From Sphingomonas panacisoli (GTDB taxonomy: Bacteria > Pseudomonadota > Alphaproteobacteria > Sphingomonadales > Sphingomonadaceae), in assembly GCF_007859635.1 (NCBI RefSeq), contig NZ_CP042306.1:2666001-2730000 (forward strand): 64,000 nt of DNA, written 5' to 3'. A program made the translations under genes and the position numbers. The notes below the pieces were generated by a model, which was not told the origin of the DNA, ran no database searches, and saw only the letters and a list, made by a program, of their open reading frames with translations. Below are positions 1 to 7,322 of the stretch, one piece after another (position 1 is the stretch's first letter; every line of letters begins with the position of its first letter).

Positions 1-1
1 C

Positions 2-169
2 GTGCCAGTGCGCAGCATCGCGCAGGAGGAAGCGCCCGGCTATTTCGGCTGGATGGCCGGGTTCGCCGGGTCGGACAATCCGACGTCCAACGCGATCACC
101 CGCGAAACGTTAGGCTGGGAACCGCGTGGGATCGGGCTGCTCGACGACATACGGGCGAACTACTTTTAA
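2..169 (+). CDS. NAD-dependent epimerase/dehydratase (SDR), C-terminal fragment
   Basis: The reading frame is open from the window edge and stops at TAA 167-169, so only the last 55 residues are visible. The tail, with an N-A-I-T-R-E-x-L-G-W-E-P motif followed by a short acidic helix ending in NYF, looks like the substrate-binding C-terminus of an extended short-chain dehydrogenase such as an NAD-dependent sugar epimerase. The Rossmann fold and the Tyr-Lys catalytic pair lie outside the window, so the substrate cannot be judged. It converges on uvrC, with a perfect inverted repeat between the two stops. The family call is an inference from a short tail. Confidence 0.6.
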   Translation: MPVRSIAQEEAPGYFGWMAGFAGSDNPTSNAITRETLGWEPRGIGLLDDIRANYF

Positions 170-176
170 TAAGATC

Positions 177-252
177 CGTCGCCCCGGCGCAGGCCGGGGC
201 CTCTGACGACGGCGCGATACGGCCAGCGGCCCCGGCCTGCGCCGGGGCGACG
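177..252. repeat. Perfect 25-bp inverted repeat (palindromic family A), likely bidirectional terminator
   Basis: Arms at 177-201 and 228-252 are exact reverse complements built around GCCCCGGCGCAGGCCGGGGC. The copy fills the gap between the convergent SDR gene and uvrC. Related copies occur near 17.6, 27.3, 43.0, 44.0 and 46.0 kb, so this is a dispersed repeat and not a one-off hairpin. A role in ending transcription from both sides is inferred from position; there is no clear T-run. Confidence 0.85.
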
Positions 253-257
253 ATTAC

Positions 258-2183
258 CTATCGCGAGTGGTAGAAGTCGTAGACCTGCTGCGCGACCGCC
301 GCACTGACGCCGGGCGCCTTCTGCAGATCCTCCAGGCTGGCCCCGCGCACCGACCGCGCGGTGCCGAAATGCATCAATAGCGCCTTTTTTCGCGCCGGGC
401 CGATTCCCGGCACCTCGTCGAGCGGGCTCGCGCCGATCGCCTTGGCGCGCTTGTCGCGATGCGCGCCGATCGCGAAGCGGTGGACCTCGTCGCGTAGTCG
501 CTGGAGGTAGAACAGGACGGGAGAATTCTGCGGCAGCATGCGCTCCTGCCCATTGAGCAGGTGAAAGACCTCGCGCCCCTCGCGGCCGTGGAACGCTCCC
601 TTGGCGACGCCGACCAGGCAGATGTCCTCGACACCTAGTTCCTCCAACACCGTCCGGGCGGCGTTGAGTTGCGGCTTGCCGCCGTCGATCAAGACAAGGT
701 CGGGCCAGGTGCCGGCGTCACGATCCGGTGCCTCCTCCAGCTGGCGCGCGAAGCGGCGGCGGAATACCTCGCGCATCATGCCGACGTCGCTGTCGGTCGC
801 CGCCTCGTTCCCCTTGATGTTCCACTTGCGATACTGGCCCTTACGGAAACCCTCCGGCCCCGCGACGACCATCGCGCCGAGCGCGTTGGTCCCCTGGATG
901 TGGCTGTTGTCATAAACCTCGATGCGGTCCGGCGGCTCGGAAAGGTCGAACAGATCGGCAACTTCGCGCAGCAGTTTCGCCTGAGTCGTCGATTCCGCCA
1001 GCCGCCGGTCGAGCGCCTCGACCGCGTTGCGCTTGGCCTGTTCCATCAGCCGCCGCCGGTCGCCGCGTTGCGGCACCGACAGCGCGACCTTGTAGCCGTT
1101 GCGCTCGGCCAGCGCCTCGCTCAGCAACGCCCCCTCCTCCAACTCGCGGTCGAGCAGGATCGTCCGCGCCGGCGGCACCTCCTCGTAGAATTGCGTCAGG
1201 AACTGCGTGAGCACCTCGTCTTCGGGAACGTCCGTCGTGTGCGCGGGAAAGAAGCTGCGATGGCCCCAATTCTGCCCGCCGCGGATGAAGAAGGCCTGGA
1301 TCCCCATCGTGCCGTCCTTGCACGCCAGCGCGAACACGTCGGCATCGCCCACACCCTCGGCGTTGATCGCCTGCGTCCCCTGGATGAAGGTCAGCGCCTT
1401 CAGCCGGTCGCGCAGCACCGCGGCCAGCTCGAAATCCATATTGTCCGCCGCGGCCGACATTTGCGCACCGAGCTTGGTCTGCACCTTGGTCGACTTGCCG
1501 CCCAGGAAGTCCTTCGCATCGCCGACCAGCTCGGCATAATCCTCACGGCTGATGCGATCGACGCACGGCGCCGAGCACCGCTTGATCTGGTAGAGCAGGC
1601 ACGGTCGATCGCGCGTCTTGAAGAAGCCGTCGGTGCAGCTTCGCAGCAGGAACAGTTTCTGCAGCGCGTTGAGCGTGTTGTTGACGCTGCCCGCGCTCGC
1701 GAACGGCCCGTAATAATTGCCCTTCGCCCGCCGCGCCCCGCGATGCTTTTGGACCCGCGGGAAGTCGTGGTCGGCGCGCAGCAGGATGAATGGGAAGCTT
1801 TTGTCGTCGCGCAGCAGCACGTTGTAGGCAGGGCGGAACCGCTTGATCAGCTGCGCCTCCAGCAGCAGTGCCTCAGCCTCGTTGTTGGTCGTGACGATCG
1901 TCATCGACCGCGTCTGCGCGACCATCCGCTGGAGGCGTTTGGGGAGGCGGTCGACCTGGGTGTAGTTGGTCACGCGATTCTTGAGCGCCCGTGCCTTCCC
2001 GACATACAGCACGTCGCCGCGCGCATCCTGCATGCGATAGACGCCCGGCCGGATGGGCAACGTTTTCAGCACGTTGCGGATCGCCGCGACACCGGCGGCG
2101 AGATCGGGCGCATTCCCTTCGCCGCGAACGGCGAAGGCCGCCTTTTCTTCGTTGAATCTATTGGGGGAGTTCGGGTCGGACAT
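258..2183 (-). CDS. uvrC: Excinuclease ABC subunit C
   Basis: UvrC makes the two incisions that flank DNA lesions in nucleotide excision repair, acting with UvrA and UvrB in the cytoplasm. The 641-residue product has the family's usual length and order. A GIY-YIG nuclease domain lies at about 41-125 (PGVYRM, then LYVGKA). A Cys-rich stretch follows at about 182-207, then a UVR motif for UvrB contact near 240-275. The RNase H-like C-terminal nuclease is at about 390-540 (IEVYDNSHIQG and VLIDGGKPQL), and tandem helix-hairpin-helix segments close the protein (DEVPGIGPARKKALL). The start at 2183 gives a roughly 40-residue N-terminal lead before the GIY-YIG domain; a later start cannot be excluded. 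It is transcribed alone and converges on the SDR gene. Confidence 0.97.
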   Translation of the reverse strand: MSDPNSPNRFNEEKAAFAVRGEGNAPDLAAGVAAIRNVLKTLPIRPGVYRMQDARGDVLYVGKARALKNRVTNYTQVDRLPKRLQRMVAQTRSMTIVTTNNEAEALLLEAQLIKRFRPAYNVLLRDDKSFPFILLRADHDFPRVQKHRGARRAKGNYYGPFASAGSVNNTLNALQKLFLLRSCTDGFFKTRDRPCLLYQIKRCSAPCVDRISREDYAELVGDAKDFLGGKSTKVQTKLGAQMSAAADNMDFELAAVLRDRLKALTFIQGTQAINAEGVGDADVFALACKDGTMGIQAFFIRGGQNWGHRSFFPAHTTDVPEDEVLTQFLTQFYEEVPPARTILLDRELEEGALLSEALAERNGYKVALSVPQRGDRRRLMEQAKRNAVEALDRRLAESTTQAKLLREVADLFDLSEPPDRIEVYDNSHIQGTNALGAMVVAGPEGFRKGQYRKWNIKGNEAATDSDVGMMREVFRRRFARQLEEAPDRDAGTWPDLVLIDGGKPQLNAARTVLEELGVEDICLVGVAKGAFHGREGREVFHLLNGQERMLPQNSPVLFYLQRLRDEVHRFAIGAHRDKRAKAIGASPLDEVPGIGPARKKALLMHFGTARSVRGASLEDLQKAPGVSAAVAQQVYDFYHSR

Positions 2184-2223
2184 GCCCGACGAATCTAGGG
2201 ACTCGCCGGGCGTATCGCCAGAT

Positions 2224-2547
2224 TTACTTGATCGCGGCGAGGTCGGCAGCGACCTTGGCCAGCACGGCGTCGGTCAGCTTGTCCGGCGCGAAGCCCTTGA
2301 CCTGGTTCAGGCTCATCGACTTGAACTGGTCGTAGGACGGGTTGGCGGTGACGTCGCCGGCCAGATCCGCGGTCAACACATCCTTGCCCTTGGGATCGGC
2401 TACGATCGTCTCGATCGGCGTGTCGAGGTTGAGGCGCGCGGCGGCGACAGGGGCCGGTGCCGTCGTCGGTGCGGGGGCAGGCGCCGGCGCAGTCTGCGCG
2501 AGCGCGGGCGTGGCGGCAAACATGGCGGCGGCGAATAGATATTTCAT
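2224..2547 (-). CDS. Small secreted Ala/Pro-rich protein, unknown function
   Basis: The 107-residue product begins with a clear Sec signal peptide (MKYLFAAAMFAATPALAQ), then an Ala-Pro linker, then about 65 residues with no domain I recognise. I chose the ATG at 2547 because GAGAGG sits just upstream; an in-frame ATG at 2574 would put extra charged residues before the signal peptide. The mature part is rich in Asp, Lys and Leu and should be a small periplasmic helical domain. A similar signal-plus-AP-linker layout is seen in the EF-hand protein at 6.4-7.0 kb, but no EF-hand loop is visible here. It follows chorismate mutase on the same strand with a 66-bp gap. Function unknown. Confidence 0.8.
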   Translation of the reverse strand: MKYLFAAAMFAATPALAQTAPAPAPAPTTAPAPVAAARLNLDTPIETIVADPKGKDVLTADLAGDVTANPSYDQFKSMSLNQVKGFAPDKLTDAVLAKVAADLAAIK

Positions 2548-2613
2548 GCAGGAACCCTCTCGAATGGGATGCACTGCTTGGCGGGACTTTACGGTTGAAT
2601 CAAGCCGGCGCGA

Positions 2614-2913
2614 TCAGGCGCGGTGTTCGTCCCAGCGATCGAACTCGTAGGCGATCGATCCCTCTACCAATCGCTCCCAGATGTCGCCGACGACCTCCGG
2701 CGGTACGCCGATGCGTGCGGCCTCGGCCTTGGCATTGGCGATGACGGCGGCCTTGCGGTCCTCGTCGCGCACAGCGCCGCGATCCGCCTTGATCCGCGCC
2801 GCGGCGGTCATGAAGCGGAAACGGATTGCGAGCATCTCCACGATCTGCACGTCGAGCGCGTCTATCCCGGCGCGCACTTCGGCCATCGATTGGCAGTCTT
2901 CGGGAGCGATCAT
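2614..2913 (-). CDS. Chorismate mutase, AroQ/PchB type
   Basis: The 99-residue all-helical protein matches AroQ-class chorismate mutase, which converts chorismate to prephenate for Phe and Tyr synthesis. The N-terminal PEDC and the pattern A-E-V-R-x-x-I-D-x-L-D-x-x-I-V resemble PchB-like members, followed by A-A-R-I-K and a second helix R-D-E-D-R-K. PchB itself is an isochorismate pyruvate lyase, and that activity cannot be ruled out, but no siderophore genes are near, so plain mutase activity is more likely. A GGTGGAAG stretch precedes the ATG at 2913. A palindromic repeat separates it from atpF upstream. Confidence 0.85.
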   Translation of the reverse strand: MIAPEDCQSMAEVRAGIDALDVQIVEMLAIRFRFMTAAARIKADRGAVRDEDRKAAVIANAKAEAARIGVPPEVVGDIWERLVEGSIAYEFDRWDEHRA

Positions 2914-2923
2914 TTTACTTCCA

Positions 2924-2990
2924 CCGTTCGCCCTGAGCCTGTCGTAGGGCGTGACCTCAACACGTGCTTCGACAAGCTCAGCACGAACGG
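2924..2990. repeat. Palindromic intergenic repeat (family B)
   Basis: The left arm (CCGTTCGCCCTGAGCCTGTC, from 2924) and right arm (CGACAAGCTCAGCACGAACG, ending near 2989) form an imperfect inverted repeat. This unit, built on GAGCcTGTCGaAG, is recalled as very common between genes in sphingomonads. Here it lies between atpF and the chorismate mutase gene, both on the minus strand, so it would form a stem in any read-through transcript. Confidence 0.75.
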
Positions 2991-2995
2991 AGGAA

Positions 2996-3544
2996 CTAGT
3001 TCAGCCGGCCCAGCCCGGCGATCGCCTTGTCGACCAGCGGCTTGTCGGCACCGGCGCCATGCGTGTCGGCGATGATCGACGCGGCGGCGCGGGTCGCGGC
3101 GTCGGCGGCCTTGGCGCGGACTTCGGCGAGGGCGGTACGTTCGGCGGCGGCGATCTTGTCCTCGGCCATCTGACCGCGACGCGCGACGAGGTCGGCGGCG
3201 TCGGTCTGTGCTTTGGCGATCAGCGCCTTGGCTTCCTGTTCGGCATGCTCGACGATCGCCTTGGCGTCGCCGGCGCTCGCGGCGTCACGCTTCTTGGCCT
3301 CGGCCAGCAGCCCCTCGGCCTCGGCACGCAATGCGGCGGCCTCGTCCAGTTGCTGGCGGATCGTCGCGATCTTGCCGTCGAGCATCCGCCCGATCAGCGC
3401 CGGCACCTTCGCGAACAGCATGATGCCGATCACCACCAGCATCGCCAACGCCACCCAAGCGGGTGCGGTCAGCCCGAGCGCGGTCGGCTCGGCATGCAGT
3501 TCGGTCGTGCCGGTTACCGCGGTGAGCGTGTTGCCCTCAGCCAT
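2996..3544 (-). CDS. atpF: ATP synthase Fo subunit b
   Basis: This is one of the two b-type stator subunits that join the membrane Fo sector to F1. The 182-residue product has a short polar N-terminus, one membrane helix at about 28-48 (WVALAMLVVIGIMLFAKVPAL), and then a long charged Ala-rich coiled coil to the C-terminus. It is the last gene of the Fo operon and overlaps the b' gene by 8 bases, which suggests coupled translation and equal output of the two stator chains. Which of the two paralogues is named b or b' follows the usual alphaproteobacterial gene order (a, c, b', b). Confidence 0.93.
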   Translation of the reverse strand: MAEGNTLTAVTGTTELHAEPTALGLTAPAWVALAMLVVIGIMLFAKVPALIGRMLDGKIATIRQQLDEAAALRAEAEGLLAEAKKRDAASAGDAKAIVEHAEQEAKALIAKAQTDAADLVARRGQMAEDKIAAAERTALAEVRAKAADAATRAAASIIADTHGAGADKPLVDKAIAGLGRLN

Positions 3545-4031
3545 TGGTCAGTTCCGCCTTCACGCGTGCCGCCACCGTGGCGCGGTCGGGAGTCGATCCC
3601 GACAGCTTGCCGACGATCGCCTCGACCGCATCGACGGTCGTGCTTTCGATGTCCGCCAGGGCCTTGTCCTTGGCCTTGCCGATCCGAGCGGTGGCTTCCG
3701 CCAGCGCCGCTTCCTGATCGGCATTGCCCGCCTTGACCTTGGTCTCGGTCGATGCCGCGGCCTTTGCCTTGGCGTCGGCGACCAGTTTAAGGGCCGAGCC
3801 CCGCGCCGCGTCGAGGCTGGCATTGTAGCCCTCCTCTGACGCGTGCGCGGTGTCGCGCGCTGCTTGTGCCGCCGCCAGGTCGGCCGCGATGCGGGCGTTA
3901 CGATCGTCGATCGTCCGCTCGATCTTCGGCACCATCGCCCGGCCGATCCCGAAATAGACGGCCGCAAACACGATCGCGAGCCAGAATAGCTGCGAGGCGT
4001 AGATGGACGCTGCTTGGGATATCTGAGGCAT
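3537..4031 (-). CDS. atpF': ATP synthase Fo subunit b'
   Basis: This is the second, diverged stator subunit found in alphaproteobacteria, cyanobacteria and chloroplasts. The 164-residue protein has an N-terminal membrane helix at about 10-32 (ASQLFWLAIVFAAVYFGI), then V-P-K-I-E-R-T-I-D-D-R-N-A-R-I, the conserved start of the b-type dimerisation helix, and a long coiled coil. It lies 23 bp after atpE and overlaps atpF by 8 bases. With subunit b it should form a heterodimeric peripheral stalk that binds the delta subunit encoded in the distant F1 operon at 41 kb. Confidence 0.93.
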   Translation of the reverse strand: MPQISQAASIYASQLFWLAIVFAAVYFGIGRAMVPKIERTIDDRNARIAADLAAAQAARDTAHASEEGYNASLDAARGSALKLVADAKAKAAASTETKVKAGNADQEAALAEATARIGKAKDKALADIESTTVDAVEAIVGKLSGSTPDRATVAARVKAELTNG

Positions 4032-4054
4032 CGGAAGCGCTCGCTTCTAGTGGC

Positions 4055-4285
4055 TTACTTGACGACGAACAGGATGAGGATCGCGACGACGAACGCGATC
4101 AGGCCCAGAAGTTCGGCGGCGGCGAAGCCGATGAACAGGCGGCCCTGCTGACCGTCGGCGGCCGACGGATTGCGCAGCGCGCCCTCGAGGAACGAGCCGA
4201 AGACGTTGCCCACGCCGATGGCGGCCATGCCGACGCCGATCGCGGCGAGACCGGCACCCAGGTACATTGCAGAAGTATGGTCCAT
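4055..4285 (-). CDS. atpE: ATP synthase Fo subunit c
   Basis: This is the proton-binding ring subunit. The 76-residue hairpin has two membrane helices. The polar loop contains R-N-P (38-40) and the second helix carries the ion-binding carboxylate at Glu58 ([13 protein letters not shown]). The first helix has the Gly-rich packing pattern ([10 protein letters not shown]). There is no sign of the extra polar ligands seen in sodium-driven rings, so proton coupling is inferred. The gene lies between atpB and the b' gene in the Fo operon. Confidence 0.97.
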   Translation of the reverse strand: MDHTSAMYLGAGLAAIGVGMAAIGVGNVFGSFLEGALRNPSAADGQQGRLFIGFAAAELLGLIAFVVAILILFVVK

Positions 4286-4323
4286 GATAAGCTCCTTAGA
4301 AATTCAGTGGGTTGTTGCGTGAC

Positions 4324-5106
4324 TTAGTGCAGATGCACCGCGTCGTGGAGGTAAAGCGAGGTGAGCAGCGCGAACACGTACGCCTGGATCGCGCAGACCA
4401 GCAGTTCGAGCGCGCTGACGCCGATGATCATCGCGAAGCTGCAGAACCAGACGAGGAAGCCGACGGGACTGCCGTCAAAACCTGCATTGAGACCTTGCAC
4501 CGCAAAGCTGCCGAATACTTCGAGCAGAATGTGCCCAGCGGTCATCGCGACGAACAGTCGCAGACCCAGCGAGAACGGACGCACCAGGAACGAGATCAAT
4601 TCGACCGGCACGATCACGATCAGCAGCGGCCACGGCGCGCCGTGCGGCACGAACAGCGAGAAGAACTTCAGGCCATGCTTCCAGAAGCCGACCAGCAGCA
4701 CGATCCCGAACGAGAAGAACGCCAGCACCGCGGTCACTGTGATGTGACTGGTCACCGCAAAGGTATGCAGACCGGGCAGGATCGCCAGCGGAAGAATGCC
4801 GACCAAGTTCGCGAACAGGATGAAGAAGAACAGCGAGAAGATATACGGCGCGAACTTCTTGCCGCCCGATCCGATGTTCACGTTGACCATCGAATCGATG
4901 AACGACACCGCGCCTTCCGCCGCCGCCTGCCAGCGGCCGGGGATCAGCTGACGCTTCATCCCGCCTGCCATGAAACCGGCGAGCAGCACGAACACGACGA
5001 CCATGAACAGCGCCGAGTTGGTGAACGAGACGTCGTAGCCGAACAGCTTCAAATCGACCAAATGGCCGACTTCGAACTGTTCCATCGGGTTGATGTCGCC
5101 GGCCAT
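4324..5106 (-). CDS. atpB: ATP synthase Fo subunit a
   Basis: This is the membrane stator subunit that provides the proton half-channels next to the c ring. The 260-residue product has five to six hydrophobic helices and the conserved penultimate helix FSLGLRLFVAMTAGH, whose Arg faces the c-ring carboxylate. I chose the ATG at 5106 because it overlaps the atpI stop as TAATG, and the product then begins MAGDINPMEQF like the family. The frame stays open further upstream, but that part is antisense or shadow to atpI. It sits between atpI and atpE. Confidence 0.96.
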   Translation of the reverse strand: MAGDINPMEQFEVGHLVDLKLFGYDVSFTNSALFMVVVFVLLAGFMAGGMKRQLIPGRWQAAAEGAVSFIDSMVNVNIGSGGKKFAPYIFSLFFFILFANLVGILPLAILPGLHTFAVTSHITVTAVLAFFSFGIVLLVGFWKHGLKFFSLFVPHGAPWPLLIVIVPVELISFLVRPFSLGLRLFVAMTAGHILLEVFGSFAVQGLNAGFDGSPVGFLVWFCSFAMIIGVSALELLVCAIQAYVFALLTSLYLHDAVHLH

Positions 5107-5405
5107 TACTCGGCACGCTCCTTCGAAATGCGGAAGATGTTGCGGAACGCGACGACGACGCCGAGCACGATTCCGACGATCAGCCCCCAATGGGTGCCGG
5201 TAAACCAATGATCGATCGCCCAGCCGAGCACGCCGCCGCCGAGCGGGGCGCCGATCAGCTCCATCAGCACGCGCGAGCCCTGGCCATAGCCCTTGCCCGG
5301 GCCGCCCGCCGGTATGCCACCCGTCCGCGCCTCTTCGACGGCGCGCGCATTCGCGATCCGGCGGTCAAGGTCATCGTTCTGGCGGGTATCGGCCAACGCG
5401 TTCAA
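5106..5405 (-). CDS. atpI: ATP synthase accessory protein AtpI
   Basis: AtpI is a small two-helix membrane protein that leads alphaproteobacterial Fo operons and is thought to help c-ring assembly or magnesium supply. The 99-residue product has a charged N-terminus, a Gly-rich linker (GGIPAGGPGKGYGQGS), and two membrane helices at about 46-66 and 73-90, ending in basic residues. The start appears to be TTG at 5405 (L-N-A-L-A-D-T-R), since no ATG lies upstream in frame. Its stop is fused with the atpB start. A possible promoter lies about 100 bp upstream. Confidence 0.88.
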   Translation of the reverse strand: MNALADTRQNDDLDRRIANARAVEEARTGGIPAGGPGKGYGQGSRVLMELIGAPLGGGVLGWAIDHWFTGTHWGLIVGIVLGVVVAFRNIFRISKERAE

Positions 5406-5506
5406 AGTCCTGATAAAGAAACGCCGCCACGCTTTGGCAAGCGGGCGACGGCCATTAACGAATGGGCGGGCAGCGGAAAGGCCGCAGCCCCCGTTTGCTA
5501 GGCGCG

Positions 5507-5535
5507 CGTTTAGAAAACGGGTCTGCCCGAGTCAA
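5507..5535 (-). promoter_or_regulatory. Candidate sigma-70 promoter of the Fo ATP synthase operon
   Basis: On the minus strand TTGACT (5535-5530) and TAAACG (5512-5507) are separated by 17 bases. The -35 is good and the -10 is weak. It sits about 100 bp before the TTG start of atpI, and no other gene on that strand could use it. Prediction by eye only. Confidence 0.35.
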
Positions 5536-5643
5536 CCGTTGTGGGCGTCGCCGATTGCGCGGGCTGGTCCATGCCGATAACGCTGACGCCATGAGCGACG
5601 GGGGAGCGACAATCATGGCCATCGCGCGCGGCTGCGCGAGCGG

Positions 5644-6270
5644 TTGTTCGCCGATGCCGACGGGCTACTCGATCACGAACTCGTCGAATACCTGCTGGCC
5701 GTCGCCATTCCGCGTCGCGACACCAAACCGCTGGCCAAGGCGCTGCTCAAGGAATTCGGCGGGATCGGCGGGTTGCTGACGGCGTCGCCCGAAGCGATCG
5801 CGCAGGTGAAGGGCATGGGCGACACGTCGGTCGCCGCGATCAAGATCGCGCACGCCGCCGCGCTCCGCCTGCTGCGCGCGGAGGTCGCGGCAAAGCCGGT
5901 GCTCGCGAACTGGCAGGCACTGCTCGATTATCTGCGTGCCGACATGGCGCATCACGGCAACGAACGCGTCCGCGTGCTTCACCTCAACACGCGCAACATG
6001 CTGATCCGCGACGAATTGATGAGCGAAGGATCGATCGACGAAGCGCCGGTCTATGTCCGCGAAGTCATCCGCCGCGCGATGGAGCTGAAGTCCGCGGCGA
6101 TCATCCTGGTCCACAACCACCCCTCGGGCGACCCCGCGCCAAGCCGCGCCGATATCGACCTGACACGGTCGGTGATCGAAGCCGGCAAGAAGCTGGGCAT
6201 CACGGTGCATGACCATATCATCATCGGCACCAAGGGTTTCACCAGCCTGAAGGGCCAGGGGCTGATCTGA
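5644..6270 (+). CDS. radC: RadC-family JAB-domain protein (5' end apparently out of frame)
   Basis: RadC proteins carry an N-terminal helix-hairpin-helix region and a C-terminal JAB/MPN metalloprotease-like domain; the cellular role is still unclear despite the DNA repair name. The JAB core is plain: an H-N-H-P-S-G-D motif near residues 158-164 and a conserved acidic residue before it (E-V-I-R-R-A). The stretch before 5644 in this frame encodes N-H-G-H-R-A-R-L-R-E-R-L, the expected RadC N-terminus, but it has no start codon. The natural ATG at 5591 is one base out of frame because of a five-G run at 5600-5604. As it stands translation could begin only at the TTG at 5644, losing the first conserved helix. 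The 3' part is intact. Confidence 0.85.
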   Translation: MFADADGLLDHELVEYLLAVAIPRRDTKPLAKALLKEFGGIGGLLTASPEAIAQVKGMGDTSVAAIKIAHAAALRLLRAEVAAKPVLANWQALLDYLRADMAHHGNERVRVLHLNTRNMLIRDELMSEGSIDEAPVYVREVIRRAMELKSAAIILVHNHPSGDPAPSRADIDLTRSVIEAGKKLGITVHDHIIIGTKGFTSLKGQGLI

Positions 6271-6357
6271 AGAACGCGCGAAGGCCGCCGCGCCAAAGGG
6301 GAAAGCGCGGCGGCCCCTGCGTGGGCGCCATAGGTCACGGCGCCGAACGAAAGCCCG

Positions 6358-7017
6358 TTACTTGGCCGGCTTGGGCGGCGCCGGTTCGGCGGGCGCTGGA
6401 GCTGGTGCGGGAGCCGGCGCGGGTGCCGCCGATGGGGCGGGAGCCGGGGCTGGCGCGGGAGCCGGTGCGGGTTCGGCCGCCGGCGGAGCTGCCGGTGCCG
6501 GGGCGGGCTCAGGCGCAGGCGCCGCGGCCGGCGCATTCTTCTGGCCCTGTACCAGATAATTGGTCAGCTCGTCCTTCGACACGCTCTTCGACTTGTCGGT
6601 GTCGGCGGTCGCGAACGCACCGGCGACGTACGTCTTGTTCGCCGCGTCGTCCTTCAGATTGGGATTCGACGCCTTGCGCAGCGCGAACATCCACGCGCTG
6701 AATTCCACCTTGCTCAGCTTGCCGTCGCCGTTCTTGTCGTAGCTCGGGAATTCCTTGTTCACTACATCGGCGACCTGCGCACCGGGGTCGGCCGGCGCGG
6801 TAGCCGTGGCGGGTGCCGCCGGCGCCGGATCGGCCGCCGGTGCGGCGGGCGCGGCTGCAGGCGGCGCAGCAGGGGCTGGCGCCGCCGTCATCGGCGCAGC
6901 CGGCGCGGGCGCCGGGGTCGCCGGCGCAGCGGGTGCGGGCGGCGTGGCTGGCGCAGTCTGCGCAAATGCAGGCACGGCAATCAACATGGCACTACTCAAC
7001 AGCACGTGTTTCAACAC
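6358..7017 (-). CDS. Secreted EF-hand protein with Pro/Ala-rich repeats
   Basis: The 219-residue protein has a signal peptide (MLKHVLLSSAMLIAVPAFAQ) and then a long Ala/Pro tract to about residue 80. Two EF-hand-like calcium loops follow: D-K-N-G-D-G-K-L-S-K-V-E-F at about 95-107 and D-T-D-K-S-K-S-V-S-K-D-E-L at about 139-151. A second Ala/Pro tract of about 60 residues closes it. The GTG start at 7017 is preceded by a strong AAGGAGAG. Calcium binding in the periplasm or on the surface is inferred from the loops; the tracts look like flexible spacers. Sphingomonads often encode such proteins, but no defined role is known to me. The gene is transcribed alone. Confidence 0.85.
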   Translation of the reverse strand: MLKHVLLSSAMLIAVPAFAQTAPATPPAPAAPATPAPAPAAPMTAAPAPAAPPAAAPAAPAADPAPAAPATATAPADPGAQVADVVNKEFPSYDKNGDGKLSKVEFSAWMFALRKASNPNLKDDAANKTYVAGAFATADTDKSKSVSKDELTNYLVQGQKNAPAAAPAPEPAPAPAAPPAAEPAPAPAPAPAPAPSAAPAPAPAPAPAPAEPAPPKPAK

Positions 7018-7322
7018 GATCTCTCTCCTTGTTTTTCAGGTCGTCCGGATTCCGCGGCGTACCGGTCGGCGCACCGCTCGAATGGCTCGATAAAAGAACG
7101 GCCGACAGTCGATATGGGTCCGAAATAAGTTCGTCATGACGTCATTTCGTCGCCGCTCGGGCTCGTTTCGTCGCGCATGCGTGCCGATCGTGCGACGACT
7201 CGGCGGCGATTTTCGGGAACCGTCGCCCTTTCGCCACAAGCGTGGGGCGCGGCGCCGATTGAAGCGTACCGACCGCCTTGCTATCGGCCCCGTCATTCCC
7301 CGCCAGTCCTGAAAGGCCGCCA
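7018..7322. other. Intergenic region between EF-hand gene and purB
   Basis: This 305-bp gap holds the divergent upstream regions of the EF-hand gene (minus) and purB (plus). I see no repeat, convincing promoter pair or conserved short reading frame. The purB-proximal end has an AAAGG-like ribosome binding site. Confidence 0.5.

Noticed and set aside
669..2198. Long open frame (509 codons) on the plus strand opposite uvrC
   Set aside because: It is the high-GC antisense of uvrC, Arg/Val-rich with no domain, and uvrC itself is certain.
6362..6559. Gly/Ala repeat protein on the plus strand
   Set aside because: It is the antisense of the Pro/Ala tract of the EF-hand protein; the repeat arises from that low-complexity codon pattern.
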